A stretch of DNA of 64,000 nucleotides from Pseudanabaena sp. (lineage in GTDB: Bacteria > Cyanobacteriota > Cyanobacteriia > Pseudanabaenales > Pseudanabaenaceae): the NCBI GenBank assembly GCA_003249035.1, contig QBMK01000002.1:221379-285378 (forward strand), given 5' to 3'. The notes beneath the pieces were generated by a model. The model was given only the letters and a program-made list of their open reading frames with translations. It did not search any database and was not told the origin of the DNA. Position numbers and translations under genes: made by a program. Position 1 is the stretch's first letter. Each line of letters opens with the position of its first letter. Positions 17,773 through 26,055 of the stretch are shown here, piece after piece.

Positions 17773-18288
17773 CTATTGAGAAACATGAAATTTACTGTAG
17801 TAATACAGCAGAGCTTCGGCTCTTCCCTGTTTCGTTTTAGTGTTGTAAGACTCCAGATAAGCATTTATTAGCTGTGGGTTTCGTCCATCACGGTAGATAT
17901 TCACTTGATAATCTCCACTAGTCCATGCAGATGGTTGACTATTTGGTAGATCTAGCGCCGTTAAACGTAGAACTGAACCTGTTTTCTTGTTTTTCTGAAT
18001 CCAATATTTTTGCAATTCATTTTTTTTGTCTCGACAAATCATGACCAAAAAACTTGTGCTTTCGGCAAAGTCTTGGAGCGAAGATTTGGCAGGACATATC
18101 GCGAAAAGACTCTTAGCCGGTAAATCTTTAATCGGTTTACGGATTGTGACTTTCCCAGTTGCTGGAATGGGCGTAGAAAAACCATAGTCTCGCTTAAAAA
18201 CTTCATCTGCGATCGCTAAAGGTTGATAGCTAGCGACTATCAAAGCTCCGAGAATAACATTCCAGAAATTTTTTGATTTCATATACAA
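17773..18288 (-). CDS. Secreted hypothetical protein
   Basis: Unrecognised 171-residue protein. The N-terminus MYMKSKNFWNVILGALIVAS followed by YQPLAIADE is a convincing signal peptide with cleavage after the second Ala. The mature part is mixed and hydrophilic, with two Cys (FAICPAKS and VMICRDKK) that could form a disulfide, and a Tyr-rich C-terminus (ALLYYYSKFHV). It follows rodA on the same strand with a 21-bp gap, so the two are likely co-transcribed, which hints at an envelope role. No domain could be assigned. Confidence 0.7.
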   Translation of the reverse strand: MYMKSKNFWNVILGALIVASYQPLAIADEVFKRDYGFSTPIPATGKVTIRKPIKDLPAKSLFAICPAKSSLQDFAESTSFLVMICRDKKNELQKYWIQKNKKTGSVLRLTALDLPNSQPSAWTSGDYQVNIYRDGRNPQLINAYLESYNTKTKQGRAEALLYYYSKFHVSQ

Positions 18289-18309
18289 AAAGATAGTTAC
18301 TGTAATTTC

Positions 18310-19566
18310 TTAGAATTTGATCGTGCGTCGATGGGCAGCAACAGACTCGACTAAGCCGATCGCCATACAATTAGCAAGTAAAGCTGATCGTCCATAGCTG
18401 AGCCAAGGCAAAGGAATCCCAGTTACGGGTGCAACGTTGATATTCATGCCGATATTGACAAAGGTCTGAAACAGCACGAATGAAAATACGCCGATCGCTA
18501 ATAATGAGCCGAAATTGTCCCGCGCATTGACGGCAATAACCAATAATCGCCAGCAAATTCCTACAAACAATAACAAAACAAAGATACAGCCAACAAAGCC
18601 AAACTCTTCACCGATCGCCGAAAATATGAAATCGGTATGTTGCTCAGGAATAAAATTTAACTGCGTCTGCGTACCCTTGAGCCAACCTTGACCAAATAAT
18701 TGCCCAGCCCCGATCGCAATTTTGGACTGAATGACGTGATAACCAGCACCGAGAGGATCTTGATTAGGATCGATAAATAGCAATAGGCGCTTTTTTTGAT
18801 AATCATGGAGAATATTCCACAATAAAACCCCTGCTTGTCCAGACACCAAATTGACAACTAATGCAATTACAGTACTGACAATCCGAAACCAAGGTAACGA
18901 TACCCATGCCGCGATACCCATCAGGATCACCCAGACAATCCATGCGGGTAAATAAATCGAAAATAGAACTGCCGAGACAATCGGAGAAAATATTAGTAAT
19001 AGCCAACCCAAACTGGCTCCAGCCCAATAGAGCATCCCTATTGTGATCGCTGCGAATACCAGAGACGTGCCAAGGTTGGGTTGTAAAAAGATCAAAACCC
19101 AAGGCGGCACGGTTACCCATGCGACTTTAAATGCATCAATCGGACTCTGAATCGGGCGATCGTGCATCACAGCCGCTAAAGAAATAATTATTCCTACCTT
19201 GGCAAATTCCGAAGGCTGAATATTGAACCCACCAATTGTGATCCAGCGTTCTGCGCCCAGTGCCGTTGTGCCAATAACCATTACCAAAATCAAAGATATA
19301 TTGGTGATCGCATAAGTAATCCAGTGCAAGCGCAATAATTGATCGTAATGAAAACGAGCGACCGAAAACATTACCACCAATCCTACGCCTCCTGTCAGCC
19401 AATGCTGCCACCACTCAGCACGCTGAGAGCGAAAGTCTGAACTATAGATGGCAATACCACCCAGAATCATCAATAGGATTGGGAAAATGAGCAATAACGG
19501 ATCGGCATCGCGCCACTCGCGTTTAATATTTTCCCAATTGGGTAGTTCTAAACCTTTTACAATCAT
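18310..19566 (-). CDS. rodA: Peptidoglycan glycosyltransferase RodA (SEDS family)
   Basis: Integral membrane enzyme that polymerises lipid II during cell elongation, working with a class B penicillin-binding protein. At 418 residues it has about ten hydrophobic helices. SEDS landmarks are present: AERWITIGGFNIQPSEFAKV, QPNLGTSL, the WLKGTQTQLNFIPEQHTDFI block with FSAIGEEFGFVG, and the final IPLPWLSYGRSALL. The sequence resembles RodA more than FtsW in its GWLKG and PEQHTDF segments. The start MIVKGLELPNWENI is preceded by AT-rich DNA without a strong ribosome site. The small secreted protein gene 21 bp downstream probably shares its transcript. Confidence 0.93.
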   Translation of the reverse strand: MIVKGLELPNWENIKREWRDADPLLLIFPILLMILGGIAIYSSDFRSQRAEWWQHWLTGGVGLVVMFSVARFHYDQLLRLHWITYAITNISLILVMVIGTTALGAERWITIGGFNIQPSEFAKVGIIISLAAVMHDRPIQSPIDAFKVAWVTVPPWVLIFLQPNLGTSLVFAAITIGMLYWAGASLGWLLLIFSPIVSAVLFSIYLPAWIVWVILMGIAAWVSLPWFRIVSTVIALVVNLVSGQAGVLLWNILHDYQKKRLLLFIDPNQDPLGAGYHVIQSKIAIGAGQLFGQGWLKGTQTQLNFIPEQHTDFIFSAIGEEFGFVGCIFVLLLFVGICWRLLVIAVNARDNFGSLLAIGVFSFVLFQTFVNIGMNINVAPVTGIPLPWLSYGRSALLANCMAIGLVESVAAHRRTIKF

Positions 19567-19666
19567 AAATTCAGCTGATTCGGCATGGAAGCTTTACTAG
19601 TACTTATTACTTCTGTAGGGAAAGCAATTTGCAAAACTTGTATCAATTCATATTATGAAACTAATT

Positions 19667-19703
19667 TAAGGATTTTCGCCAATGCCTATGGTGAAATCCT
19701 TAA
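19667..19703 (-). terminator. Hairpin upstream of rodA, possible terminator of the small ORF
   Basis: Arms TTTAAGGATTTTCGCC and GGTGAAATCCTTAAA (near-perfect) lie 25 bp beyond the stop of the 32-codon ORF at 19728-19826. Confidence 0.5.
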
Positions 19704-19727
19704 AATCATAATTTAGAGATGCAGTCC

Positions 19728-19826
19728 TTAGTTGCTTAGCTTTACGGGTTGCTCTACCTCACAAACATCACCCTGATCGTCGATGCAATGGCATACTGAA
19801 GGTACTAAACAAGTATGCAAATCCAT
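19728..19826 (-). CDS. Possible 32-residue cysteine-containing peptide
   Basis: A short frame, MDLHTCLVPSVCHCIDDQGD plus twelve more residues (VCEVEQPVKLSN), with four Cys in a C-x5-C-x-C-x7-C pattern. A GGAG site lies 10 bases upstream of the ATG and a hairpin follows the stop, so a small transcription unit is plausible. It could be a small metal-binding protein. It is short enough to be chance and I do not recognise it. It sits in the 329-bp gap between the divergent rodA and the 87-residue ORF, which otherwise shows no gene. Confidence 0.33.
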   Translation of the reverse strand: MDLHTCLVPSVCHCIDDQGDVCEVEQPVKLSN

Positions 19827-19895
19827 AATGCATCTGCTCCAAACCTTGTAACTACTCTATCTACTTTTTATCTCTAGGCAGGAAAAGCTAAATTA

Positions 19896-20159
19896 ATGCT
19901 GATGTATACAGTTGAAATCACCCTCAAAAACAACCCGATCGCTTTGTCTGTGCAGCGCAAGGAGCAAGAAAATGCAGAGGCGCTATATCGCGAAATTGCT
20001 AATGCGATCGCTGACGGTAATACCAAAATTTTGGAATTAACCTGCGAAAAACAAGAAGGCAAAAAAGTTTCTGTACTTGTTGGCGAGATCTCTGCCGTGC
20101 AAGTCTCTGAGAAGTCAGGAGCTTCTGCGAATATGGGCGCAGGCTTTATTCGAGCTTAA
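19896..20159 (+). CDS. Conserved-looking small hypothetical protein
   Basis: An 86-87-residue soluble protein, MLMYTVEITLKNNPIALSVQ onward, with the second Met (19902) an alternative start. It is predicted alpha/beta: a strand, then a charged helix (KEQENAEALYREIANAIADG), two further strands (TKILELTCEK and KKVSVLVGEISAVQVSEK) and a Gly/Ala tail. The layout recalls small cyanobacterial proteins of unknown function that I remember only loosely; no name is offered. It is followed at once by a hairpin terminator, and the next gene starts 75 bp on. Confidence 0.72.
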   Translation: MLMYTVEITLKNNPIALSVQRKEQENAEALYREIANAIADGNTKILELTCEKQEGKKVSVLVGEISAVQVSEKSGASANMGAGFIRA

Positions 20160-20165
20160 TCATTA

Positions 20166-20204
20166 AACAGCCTTGTCGCAAGCTACTTGCGCGACAAGGC
20201 TGTT
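20166..20204 (+). terminator. Terminator after the 87-residue ORF
   Basis: 14-bp perfect stem (AACAGCCTTGTCGC) with an 11-base loop, 7 bp past the stop. It covers a TTG that would otherwise extend the next gene, so it argues for the ATG at 20235 as the start of the ATPase gene. Confidence 0.72.
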
Positions 20205-20234
20205 CATCTTTTCTGTAATTACCTGCAATTAACA

Positions 20235-20915
20235 ATGCCCATCGATCAATCCGTAGCAACTGCCATAAATGTTCGCGATCTTAACTTTGCGTGGGCATCG
20301 GGCGAAACTGTCCTCGATCACTGTACTTTATCTGTCCCAAAAGGGGAATTTTGGATGCTGTTGGGTACTAATGGAAGCGGCAAATCAACATTACTTAGGC
20401 TCCTGGCAGGTTTGCTTAAACCTAAATCTGGTGATATAGAGATCGGTGCTCGCATTGGCTTTGTATTTCAAAATCCCGATCATCAATTGGTGATGCCTAG
20501 CGTTGGCGCAGATATTGCCTTTGGCTTGGCATCAGAAAATCTTTCCTACGTAGAAACTCTGCATCGAGTCAAAGAATCACTCAGAGCAGTTAATCTAGAG
20601 CAAATGCTTCGTCGTCCCATCTATGCTCTCAGTGGTGGGCAAAAACAACGGGTAGCGATCGCTGGTGCGATCGCGCGTCATGCCGAAATTTTATTATTAG
20701 ATGAGCCAACAGCTTTGTTAGATGGCGAAAATCAGCTTGATCTAGTCGCTTCAGTTCGCGATCTCGTTAAACAAAAAAATCTCACTGCCCTATGGGTAAC
20801 CCATCGATTGAACGAGCTTGATTATGCTGATGGTGCATTTTTGTTAGAGCATGGTCAAGTCATCGATAAAGGCGATCCACTCCGACTAAAACAAGTACTT
20901 CTTGAACGCAGTTAA
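20235..20915 (+). CDS. ECF/CbiO-type ABC transporter ATPase
   Basis: ATP-binding subunit of about 226 residues. It has Walker A GTNGSGKST, a Q-loop in FVFQNPDHQLVMPSVGADIAFGL (typical of the CbiO/EcfA group that serves cobalt, nickel or vitamin uptake), signature LSGGQKQRVAIAGAIARH, Walker B ILLLDEPTALLD and the switch His in WVTHRLNEL. The ATG at 20235 was chosen over in-frame TTG 20187 because the latter lies inside the preceding terminator. No T or S component gene is adjacent, so the substrate cannot be told. Convergent with ndhCKJ. Confidence 0.87.
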   Translation: MPIDQSVATAINVRDLNFAWASGETVLDHCTLSVPKGEFWMLLGTNGSGKSTLLRLLAGLLKPKSGDIEIGARIGFVFQNPDHQLVMPSVGADIAFGLASENLSYVETLHRVKESLRAVNLEQMLRRPIYALSGGQKQRVAIAGAIARHAEILLLDEPTALLDGENQLDLVASVRDLVKQKNLTALWVTHRLNELDYADGAFLLEHGQVIDKGDPLRLKQVLLERS

Positions 20916-20971
20916 ATTATTGTCTTGCAATCTTTACATACTGCTTCCCACCCAAACAATCCTTGACAGAG

Positions 20972-21026
20972 AAGACGCATATTAAAAAAAAGCACCCAAT
21001 GGGTGCTTTTTTTTAATATGCGTCTT
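20972..21026. terminator. Long terminator hairpin overlapping the end of ndhJ
   Basis: Perfect palindrome with 27-base arms around one A, with ACCC/GGGT at the tip and long A and T runs in mid-stem. The last codons and stop of ndhJ (at 21013-21026) form one arm. Probably bidirectional, between the converging ABC ATPase gene and ndhCKJ. Confidence 0.85.
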
Positions 21027-21549
21027 GTAACTCGTAAAAGTCTGGAGTAACGTAATCCTTTCGCATCGGATAGCCGATCCAGTCCTCAGGCATTAGAATC
21101 CGCTTAAGGTTTGGATGTCCTTCGTAGATGATGCCATACATATCGAAGGTTTCGCGCTCTTGCCAATCAGCGGTTTTCCAGATCCAGTAGACCGATGGGC
21201 AACGAGGATCGGTGCGAGGGAGAAATACTTTGATGCGCACTTCGTCAAGGCGATCGCTTTTATTAATGCCCTCATCAGTCAGCTTAGCAAGGTGGTACAT
21301 ACTCACCAAACTATCGCCAGCGCCAGCATCATAACCACATTGACACATCATGTAGTTAAATCCATAGGCATATAGCGCTGTTGAGAAGGGCAGAAGGAAC
21401 TGGCGATCAATTTTTAGAATTGGTACGCCTTGCTTATCCAGCCCCAAAAACTCATGTTCAAAGCCATTGCTAGTTAACCATTGCGAAACTGGCGCAGTTA
21501 CTTCGGTAGTAGCTAAGGGTGCTTCTTGGTTTTCTTGATTATCTGCCAA
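21013..21549 (-). CDS. ndhJ: NAD(P)H-quinone oxidoreductase subunit J (NDH-1)
   Basis: Subunit of the hydrophilic arm of the photosynthetic NDH-1 complex, homologous to NuoC, used in respiration and cyclic electron flow. Recognisable blocks are [41 protein letters not shown], and [22 protein letters not shown] near the C-terminus. The frame extends to a TTG at 21558, but the TTG at 21549 has AGGAGG nine bases upstream and is preferred. It overlaps the end of ndhK, so translation is probably coupled. Last gene of ndhCKJ. Confidence 0.95.
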   Translation of the reverse strand: MADNQENQEAPLATTEVTAPVSQWLTSNGFEHEFLGLDKQGVPILKIDRQFLLPFSTALYAYGFNYMMCQCGYDAGAGDSLVSMYHLAKLTDEGINKSDRLDEVRIKVFLPRTDPRCPSVYWIWKTADWQERETFDMYGIIYEGHPNLKRILMPEDWIGYPMRKDYVTPDFYELQDAY

Positions 21550-22285
21550 CGGTTTCAACCTCCTTCTGAGCCATTTGCAAAGCGGGTAAAGGAATTCCAG
21601 ATTCCACCAATTCCTTGGGTGGAGCCATACGACTAGGCATTTCTAGGTATTGTCCAGTAAGGATTGGACTTACTACTTTCATTTCATGCTTAACGGCATA
21701 GTAGCGATGAGTACGGTTAAGATTAGCTCTTTCGTTAAATCCTTCAGTACCGATCTTTTTCCGCAATTTAATGATTGCGTCCATAATCGCTTCAGGGCGA
21801 GGAGGGCAGCCTGGGATATACACATCCACAGGGATTAGCTTATCAACACCACGAACTGTCGTGTATGAGTCAGTACTAAACATTCCGCCAGTAATTGTGC
21901 AAGCGCCCATCGCAATTACATATTTCGGTTCTTGCATCTGCTCATAGAGACGTACTAACGCAGGAGCCATTTTCATCGTGACTGTCCCTGCAGTAATGAT
22001 CAGATCAGCTTGGCGAGGGCTAGAACGGGGCAATAGTCCAAAGCGATCGAAGTCAAATCTGGAGCCAATCATTGCAGCAAACTCAATGAAGCAACAGCTT
22101 GTGCCATAGAGCATTGGCCAAAGACTAGACATTCTCGACCAGTTATAGAGGTCATTGAGAGTTGTTAAAACGACATTATTCGATAAGTCTTGGGTAACTT
22201 GAGGAGTTGCCGCAGGATTGATGAGTCGTTGAGTTTGTTCTTCGATGCTAAAGTCCAAACCAACGTTTTCGGATTTCATGACCAT
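21539..22285 (-). CDS. ndhK: NAD(P)H-quinone oxidoreductase subunit K (NDH-1)
   Basis: Subunit carrying the N2-type [4Fe-4S] cluster, homologous to NuoB. Cluster ligands are in [12 protein letters not shown], in [12 protein letters not shown] and in [13 protein letters not shown]. The frame could extend to 22306, but the ATG at 22285 has AGGAG seven bases upstream; a further ATG at 22279 overlaps the ndhC stop (ATGA). About 248 residues, normal for cyanobacterial NdhK. Lies between ndhC and ndhJ with overlaps on both sides. Confidence 0.96.
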   Translation of the reverse strand: MVMKSENVGLDFSIEEQTQRLINPAATPQVTQDLSNNVVLTTLNDLYNWSRMSSLWPMLYGTSCCFIEFAAMIGSRFDFDRFGLLPRSSPRQADLIITAGTVTMKMAPALVRLYEQMQEPKYVIAMGACTITGGMFSTDSYTTVRGVDKLIPVDVYIPGCPPRPEAIMDAIIKLRKKIGTEGFNERANLNRTHRYYAVKHEMKVVSPILTGQYLEMPSRMAPPKELVESGIPLPALQMAQKEVETVGR

Positions 22286-22635
22286 TCTAAGGCTCCTTTT
22301 CTCCAAGCGTAGACTAGACCTAATACAAGAATACTAATAAAAATAAGTGCTTCCACAAAGGCAAGCAAGCCTAGTTTACTAAATGCAACTGCCCAAGGGT
22401 ATAGAAATACCGTTTCTACGTCAAAAATAACGAAGGCAAGCGCGAACATATAATAACGAATATTAAACTGTATCCAAGCTCCGCCAATGGGTTCACAGCC
22501 TGATTCGTAGGTGGTACGGCCTGCGGCTCCTGACTGTTTTGGGCTTAATAGAGCAGACAGTCCTAGCCCCGATAGAGGGACTAGAGTACAAACAATTATG
22601 AATACCAGTAAGTATTCGTATCCGCTTAAAACCAA
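22276..22635 (-). CDS. ndhC: NAD(P)H-quinone oxidoreductase subunit 3 (NDH-1)
   Basis: Small membrane subunit, homologous to NuoA, with three helices. [20 protein letters not shown] begins the protein, [20 protein letters not shown] is the conserved loop with its Cys, and [18 protein letters not shown] is the second conserved helix. The start is TTG with a GAGG site about ten bases upstream; no ATG fits. First gene of the ndhCKJ operon, so its promoter lies in the 22636-23025 gap. Confidence 0.96.
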   Translation of the reverse strand: MVLSGYEYLLVFIIVCTLVPLSGLGLSALLSPKQSGAAGRTTYESGCEPIGGAWIQFNIRYYMFALAFVIFDVETVFLYPWAVAFSKLGLLAFVEALIFISILVLGLVYAWRKGALEWS

Positions 22636-23025
22636 AATTTATTACCTCTTCAAGCTAGCTTGACTAAAATCTAATTTGTGATGAACCATAGCCCTTCAGC
22701 AAATTAGGAGATGCTAGTTATATATTATATGGGAGGGATGGTAGATGAAAATTTGTTACAGACTAGAAATTTTTCTATGACTTGACTTATATAATTGAAA
22801 CTTATGTTAAATGCTGTGGATTTTGAGGCTTTAGCAGTGATCGCAGTTTTTTGGTTCACCTGCAATTATCTGGATTAATTTATCCCAGCATATATTTCTT
22901 TAATCGTTTTTATTGCTGTTTTTACTACTAATTTTAAATTCATGTGAAGTGGTGCAAAGCACTGCCTAATATGAGCAATCACGTCACTTTAAATTAAAAA
23001 TAATTAAAAAAATTTAGGAGAACTC
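22636..23025. other. 390-bp divergent intergenic region between ndhC and ho1
   Basis: AT-rich and without a supported gene. It must hold the promoters of ndhCKJ (left) and ho1 (right); I could not fix either with confidence. A 24-codon frame at 22804-22878 lacks a ribosome site and was not accepted. AGGAG seven bases before the ho1 ATG is the one clear signal. Confidence 0.6.
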
Positions 23026-23763
23026 ATGAGTCAAGGTTTAGCGACACTCTTGCGTGTAGGCACACAAAAATCTCATTCAGCAGCAGAGAGTACCGATTTT
23101 ATCAAATGCTTTTTAAAGGGCGTGGTTGACAAGACCTCCTATAGCAGACTTGTTGGAAATCTTTATTTTGTTTATAAAGCGATCGAAGCTGAATTTGAAG
23201 TCCACAAAAATGATCCAGTTCTTAGTAAGCTTTATTACCGTGAACTATGGCGTGAAAAGAGTCTAGAACTTGATATGTTGTTCTACTTTGGCTCCAATTG
23301 GCGTGAAGAGTTTAAGCCTACACCTGCTTGTGAGAAATATCTTGCTCGTATCCGCGAGATTTCGGCTAATGACCCTGTATTGCTAGTTGCTCATGCTTAT
23401 ACTCGCTATATGGGCGATCTTTCAGGCGGTCAGATCCTGAAGAAAATTGCTAAAGAGGCAATGGGTTTACAAGACGACAAGGGAACAGCTTTCTATGAAT
23501 TTGATGACATTCGTAATCATGGTGAATTCAAAAAGCGCTATCGTGAGGCTCTTGACACCTTGCCTGTAGATCCTGCCACTGCTGAACGCATTGTTGATGA
23601 AGCCAATGCTTCATTCCATATGAATATGGCAATGTTCCGTGAGTTAGAAGGTAACTGGTTTGTGGCTCTGACCAAGTTTGGTTGGAACTCTCTACTCACC
23701 AAGATCAAGGGTGAGCCAAAAGAGAATGGATCTGTCCGTCGTGAAACTAAAGCGGCTAGTTAG
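23026..23763 (+). CDS. ho1: Heme oxygenase (biliverdin-producing)
   Basis: Cleaves heme to biliverdin IX-alpha, CO and iron with ferredoxin electrons; biliverdin is then the substrate of PcyA. The proximal His is in LRVGTQKSHSAAES, and the distal helix is in AHAYTRYMGDLSGGQILKKI with its conserved glycines. QDDKGTAFYEF and the C-terminal NMAMFRELEGNW also match. 245 residues is the usual length. An AGGAG ribosome site precedes the ATG. Single gene, ended by a shared terminator with hemH. Confidence 0.96.
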   Translation: MSQGLATLLRVGTQKSHSAAESTDFIKCFLKGVVDKTSYSRLVGNLYFVYKAIEAEFEVHKNDPVLSKLYYRELWREKSLELDMLFYFGSNWREEFKPTPACEKYLARIREISANDPVLLVAHAYTRYMGDLSGGQILKKIAKEAMGLQDDKGTAFYEFDDIRNHGEFKKRYREALDTLPVDPATAERIVDEANASFHMNMAMFRELEGNWFVALTKFGWNSLLTKIKGEPKENGSVRRETKAAS

Positions 23764-23768
23764 CTTTT

Positions 23769-23825
23769 AGCAAACCCAAAAAGAAAAGCGCTCGCTACGC
23801 GGGCGCTTTTCTTTTTGGGTTTGCT
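23769..23825. terminator. Bidirectional terminator between ho1 and hemH
   Basis: A 57-bp palindrome, arms AGCAAACCCAAAAAGAAAAG plus GCGCTCGC, loop TAC, with one mismatch. Its right end reaches the hemH stop codon. It has the size and CCCAAAAA/TTTTTGGG arms of the palindrome family at 5066. Confidence 0.82.
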
Positions 23826-24975
23826 ATTGCACCAACATTCCTCTTCCTAGCCAAAGCTCTAGTAACAAGATCAGGAAACCAAGCATTGCTAAGCGTCCAT
23901 TCCATACTTCAGCAGATTGGGTCATTCCCCATTCCCAACGCTCTTGAGGATAGAGTTTAGTGTCCTTTTGAGGCTGGATAGTTTCAGCAAAGGTAATGGG
24001 GTGATCGCTTAAAGCTTTTGTCACCACATCAGCTAAAGCTTGAATAAAAGTGGGGTCAGTATCAGGCGCAGGAACTCTAGCAAAAGTCTCAATCCCAGCA
24101 TGTTCGGCAATTTCACGGTACTCCATATCGATTTCTTCGAGGGTTTCGATATGCTCAGACACAAAGCTGATCGGTACTACTACCAATTCTTTTACGCCCT
24201 GCTCTGCAAGCTCGACGATCGCAACATCTGTATATGGCTGTAGCCATTCGACAGGACCAACACGACTTTGGTAGGCAAGCTTATAGGGATTAGAGCGATT
24301 AAGTTTTTGCATGATCAGAGCCGCGCAAGTTTCGATCTCTTTTTGATAAGGATCACCTGCTTCTTCGATGTAGCTGACAGGTACACCGTGGGCGCTAAAG
24401 AATATATGGGCTGCACTGGGATTTTTAACTTGATCGAGCTTGGTGGCGATCAGATTTGCCATTGCTTGCAAATAACCTGCATTGTCGTACCAAGAAGGTA
24501 CAACTGTATATTTAATTTTTTGTAATTCTGGATCGCGTTGCCAAATACGATTTAGTAATCTAAAGCTAGAACCTGTGGTACTAATTGAAAATTGAGGATA
24601 CAAAGGCAAAATCACTAATTCTTCGATCTTGTCCCGTTTGATTTGGGCGATCGCTTCTTCGGTGAAGGGATTCCAGTAACGCATTCCAATATAAACATTT
24701 ACATCATGACCGTTTTGCTGAAGCTGCGATCGCAATGCTTGTCCCTGAGCTTCGGTGATGCGCCTAAGGGGTGAACCGCCGCCAATTTTTTTGTAGTTTT
24801 CCTGAGATTTTTTAAAGCGTAGGGACGAAATTAACCATGCCAAAGGTGCTTGGAGCAATGGCGAAGGCAAGCGAATAATTTCTGGGTCAGAAAATAAGTT
24901 ATACAAAAATGGGCGGACATCTTCTAATTTGTCTGGTCCACCGAGGTTTAGCAGTAAAACGCCTAATCGCCCCAT
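23824..24975 (-). CDS. hemH: Ferrochelatase with C-terminal chlorophyll-binding-like helix
   Basis: Inserts ferrous iron into protoporphyrin IX. Family blocks: [20 protein letters not shown] at the start, the active-site His region [19 protein letters not shown], and [20 protein letters not shown] with the second conserved His and Glu. The last 45 residues are the extension seen in cyanobacteria and plants: a linker, then [20 protein letters not shown], a LHC/CAB-like helix with the ExxNxR-type chlorophyll-binding pattern, thought to link heme and chlorophyll supply. 383 residues. Convergent with ho1, placing heme making and heme breaking side by side. Confidence 0.96.
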   Translation of the reverse strand: MGRLGVLLLNLGGPDKLEDVRPFLYNLFSDPEIIRLPSPLLQAPLAWLISSLRFKKSQENYKKIGGGSPLRRITEAQGQALRSQLQQNGHDVNVYIGMRYWNPFTEEAIAQIKRDKIEELVILPLYPQFSISTTGSSFRLLNRIWQRDPELQKIKYTVVPSWYDNAGYLQAMANLIATKLDQVKNPSAAHIFFSAHGVPVSYIEEAGDPYQKEIETCAALIMQKLNRSNPYKLAYQSRVGPVEWLQPYTDVAIVELAEQGVKELVVVPISFVSEHIETLEEIDMEYREIAEHAGIETFARVPAPDTDPTFIQALADVVTKALSDHPITFAETIQPQKDTKLYPQERWEWGMTQSAEVWNGRLAMLGFLILLLELWLGRGMLVQ

Positions 24976-25113
24976 ATCAATCGCTATATCCTTTTATGAT
25001 TTGGATTTATTATCTAGATCAAGAGATCAAATTTCACTAATTATAGCTAGCGCTAGGTTCGTTACACCGTTTTCATTAGAGATTAAAGCCATCTTCTCGC
25101 ATATGCTCCAATA

Positions 25114-25216
25114 ATACCAATTCACGAAAGTGTGACAACACTTTTGTGAATTAAAAAACAAACCCAGTAAGGGTTTTAAAAACTAAAAATGGCGTAGCCA
25201 TTTTTAGTTTTGGTAT
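25114..25216. repeat. 103-bp three-hairpin element, copy A
   Basis: Ends ATACCAA and TTGGTAT. Inside, in order: a hairpin of about 34 bases (TTCACGAAAGTGT...), a small CCC/GGG hairpin (AAACCCAGTAAGGGTTTT) and a hairpin of about 27 bases (ACTAAAAATGGC, loop GTA). It lies between hemH and cobK. The remainder of the 314-bp gap shows nothing else. Confidence 0.9.
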
Positions 25217-25289
25217 AAATTGTATAAAACCTTTTCAAGGCAACACTTTTACACAATTTATTGGGCGCCTCTGACTTGATTGGCTATAG

Positions 25290-26045
25290 CTACAATTTTG
25301 AGGTTTTTAGTTTCACCCACGCGATCGCATCTTCGATACTTGTCACCTTTTTGCCTTCAGGCATGGCAGGGCGTTGCACCATAATAATCGGAATTCCTAA
25401 TTCTCTTGCAGCGATAATTTTGGCATAGGTAGCATCACCTCCACTATTCTTACTAACGATCGCTTGAATCCGATAATTTTGCAATAATTGATATTCCTGT
25501 TCGAAACTAAATGGCCCGCGATCAAGTAGAACTTCACTATTGGGTAATTCAATATCAGGAGGATCGATAGAGCGCATTAAATACCAAGTCTCTGGATAAA
25601 CTTGCGATCGCTGTAAAAATGGCTTTAGTTGCTGTCTGCCAGATGTAATAAACACTCGATTTATCGAATTAGGAATTGCTGTTGCCGCAAACTCCAAGCT
25701 TTCTACTTCAATCCAATTGTCTCCAGACATCTTTTCCCATTGTGGACGAACGAGCATTAGATGGGGAATATTCGTAGCTTTGGCAGCAATCGAGCCATTA
25801 ATTGTGATTTGTCCAGCGCAAGGATGGGTTACATCAATCAGGAAATCAATAGAATTTTCTTGTAAATAGTTAGCTAATCCCTCTGCACCGCCAAATCCAC
25901 CAATGCGCACTTGCCCAACGAGAGCAGAGGGCTTTTTGGTACGTCCTGCAAGAGAGCTAATTACTTCTATTTTGGGAATGGTTGCCAATTTAGCGGCGAG
26001 TTTAACTGCATCACCAGTGCCTCCTAAGATGAGAATTTTTTTCAT
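25290..26045 (-). CDS. cobK: Precorrin-6A reductase
   Basis: NAD(P)H-dependent reductase of the corrin ring pathway leading to cobalamin. It begins MKKILILGGTGDAVKLAAKL, a Rossmann motif, followed by IDFLIDVTHPCAGQITINGS, RVFITSGRQQLKPFL, LLDRGPFSFEQEY and the conserved VSKNSGGDATYAKIIAARELG. The frame extends ten codons upstream, but the ATG at 26045 starts exactly at the family N-terminus. It is ten bases after the kinase/FGE gene, hence the last gene of a three-gene operon that is otherwise not about cobalamin. Confidence 0.9.
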   Translation of the reverse strand: MKKILILGGTGDAVKLAAKLATIPKIEVISSLAGRTKKPSALVGQVRIGGFGGAEGLANYLQENSIDFLIDVTHPCAGQITINGSIAAKATNIPHLMLVRPQWEKMSGDNWIEVESLEFAATAIPNSINRVFITSGRQQLKPFLQRSQVYPETWYLMRSIDPPDIELPNSEVLLDRGPFSFEQEYQLLQNYRIQAIVSKNSGGDATYAKIIAARELGIPIIMVQRPAMPEGKKVTSIEDAIAWVKLKTSKL

Positions 26046-26055
26046 GATTGACCTG

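Noticed and set aside
18371..19414. Several minus-strand frames of 60-105 codons
   Set aside because: Out-of-frame shadows of rodA on the same strand; rodA is a complete SEDS protein.
22804..22878. 24-codon frame MLNAVDFEALAVIAVFWFTC and onward, resembling a small membrane subunit
   Set aside because: No ribosome site, polar residues at both ends of a short helix, and no match to Pet, Psa, Psb or Ndh small subunits that I know.
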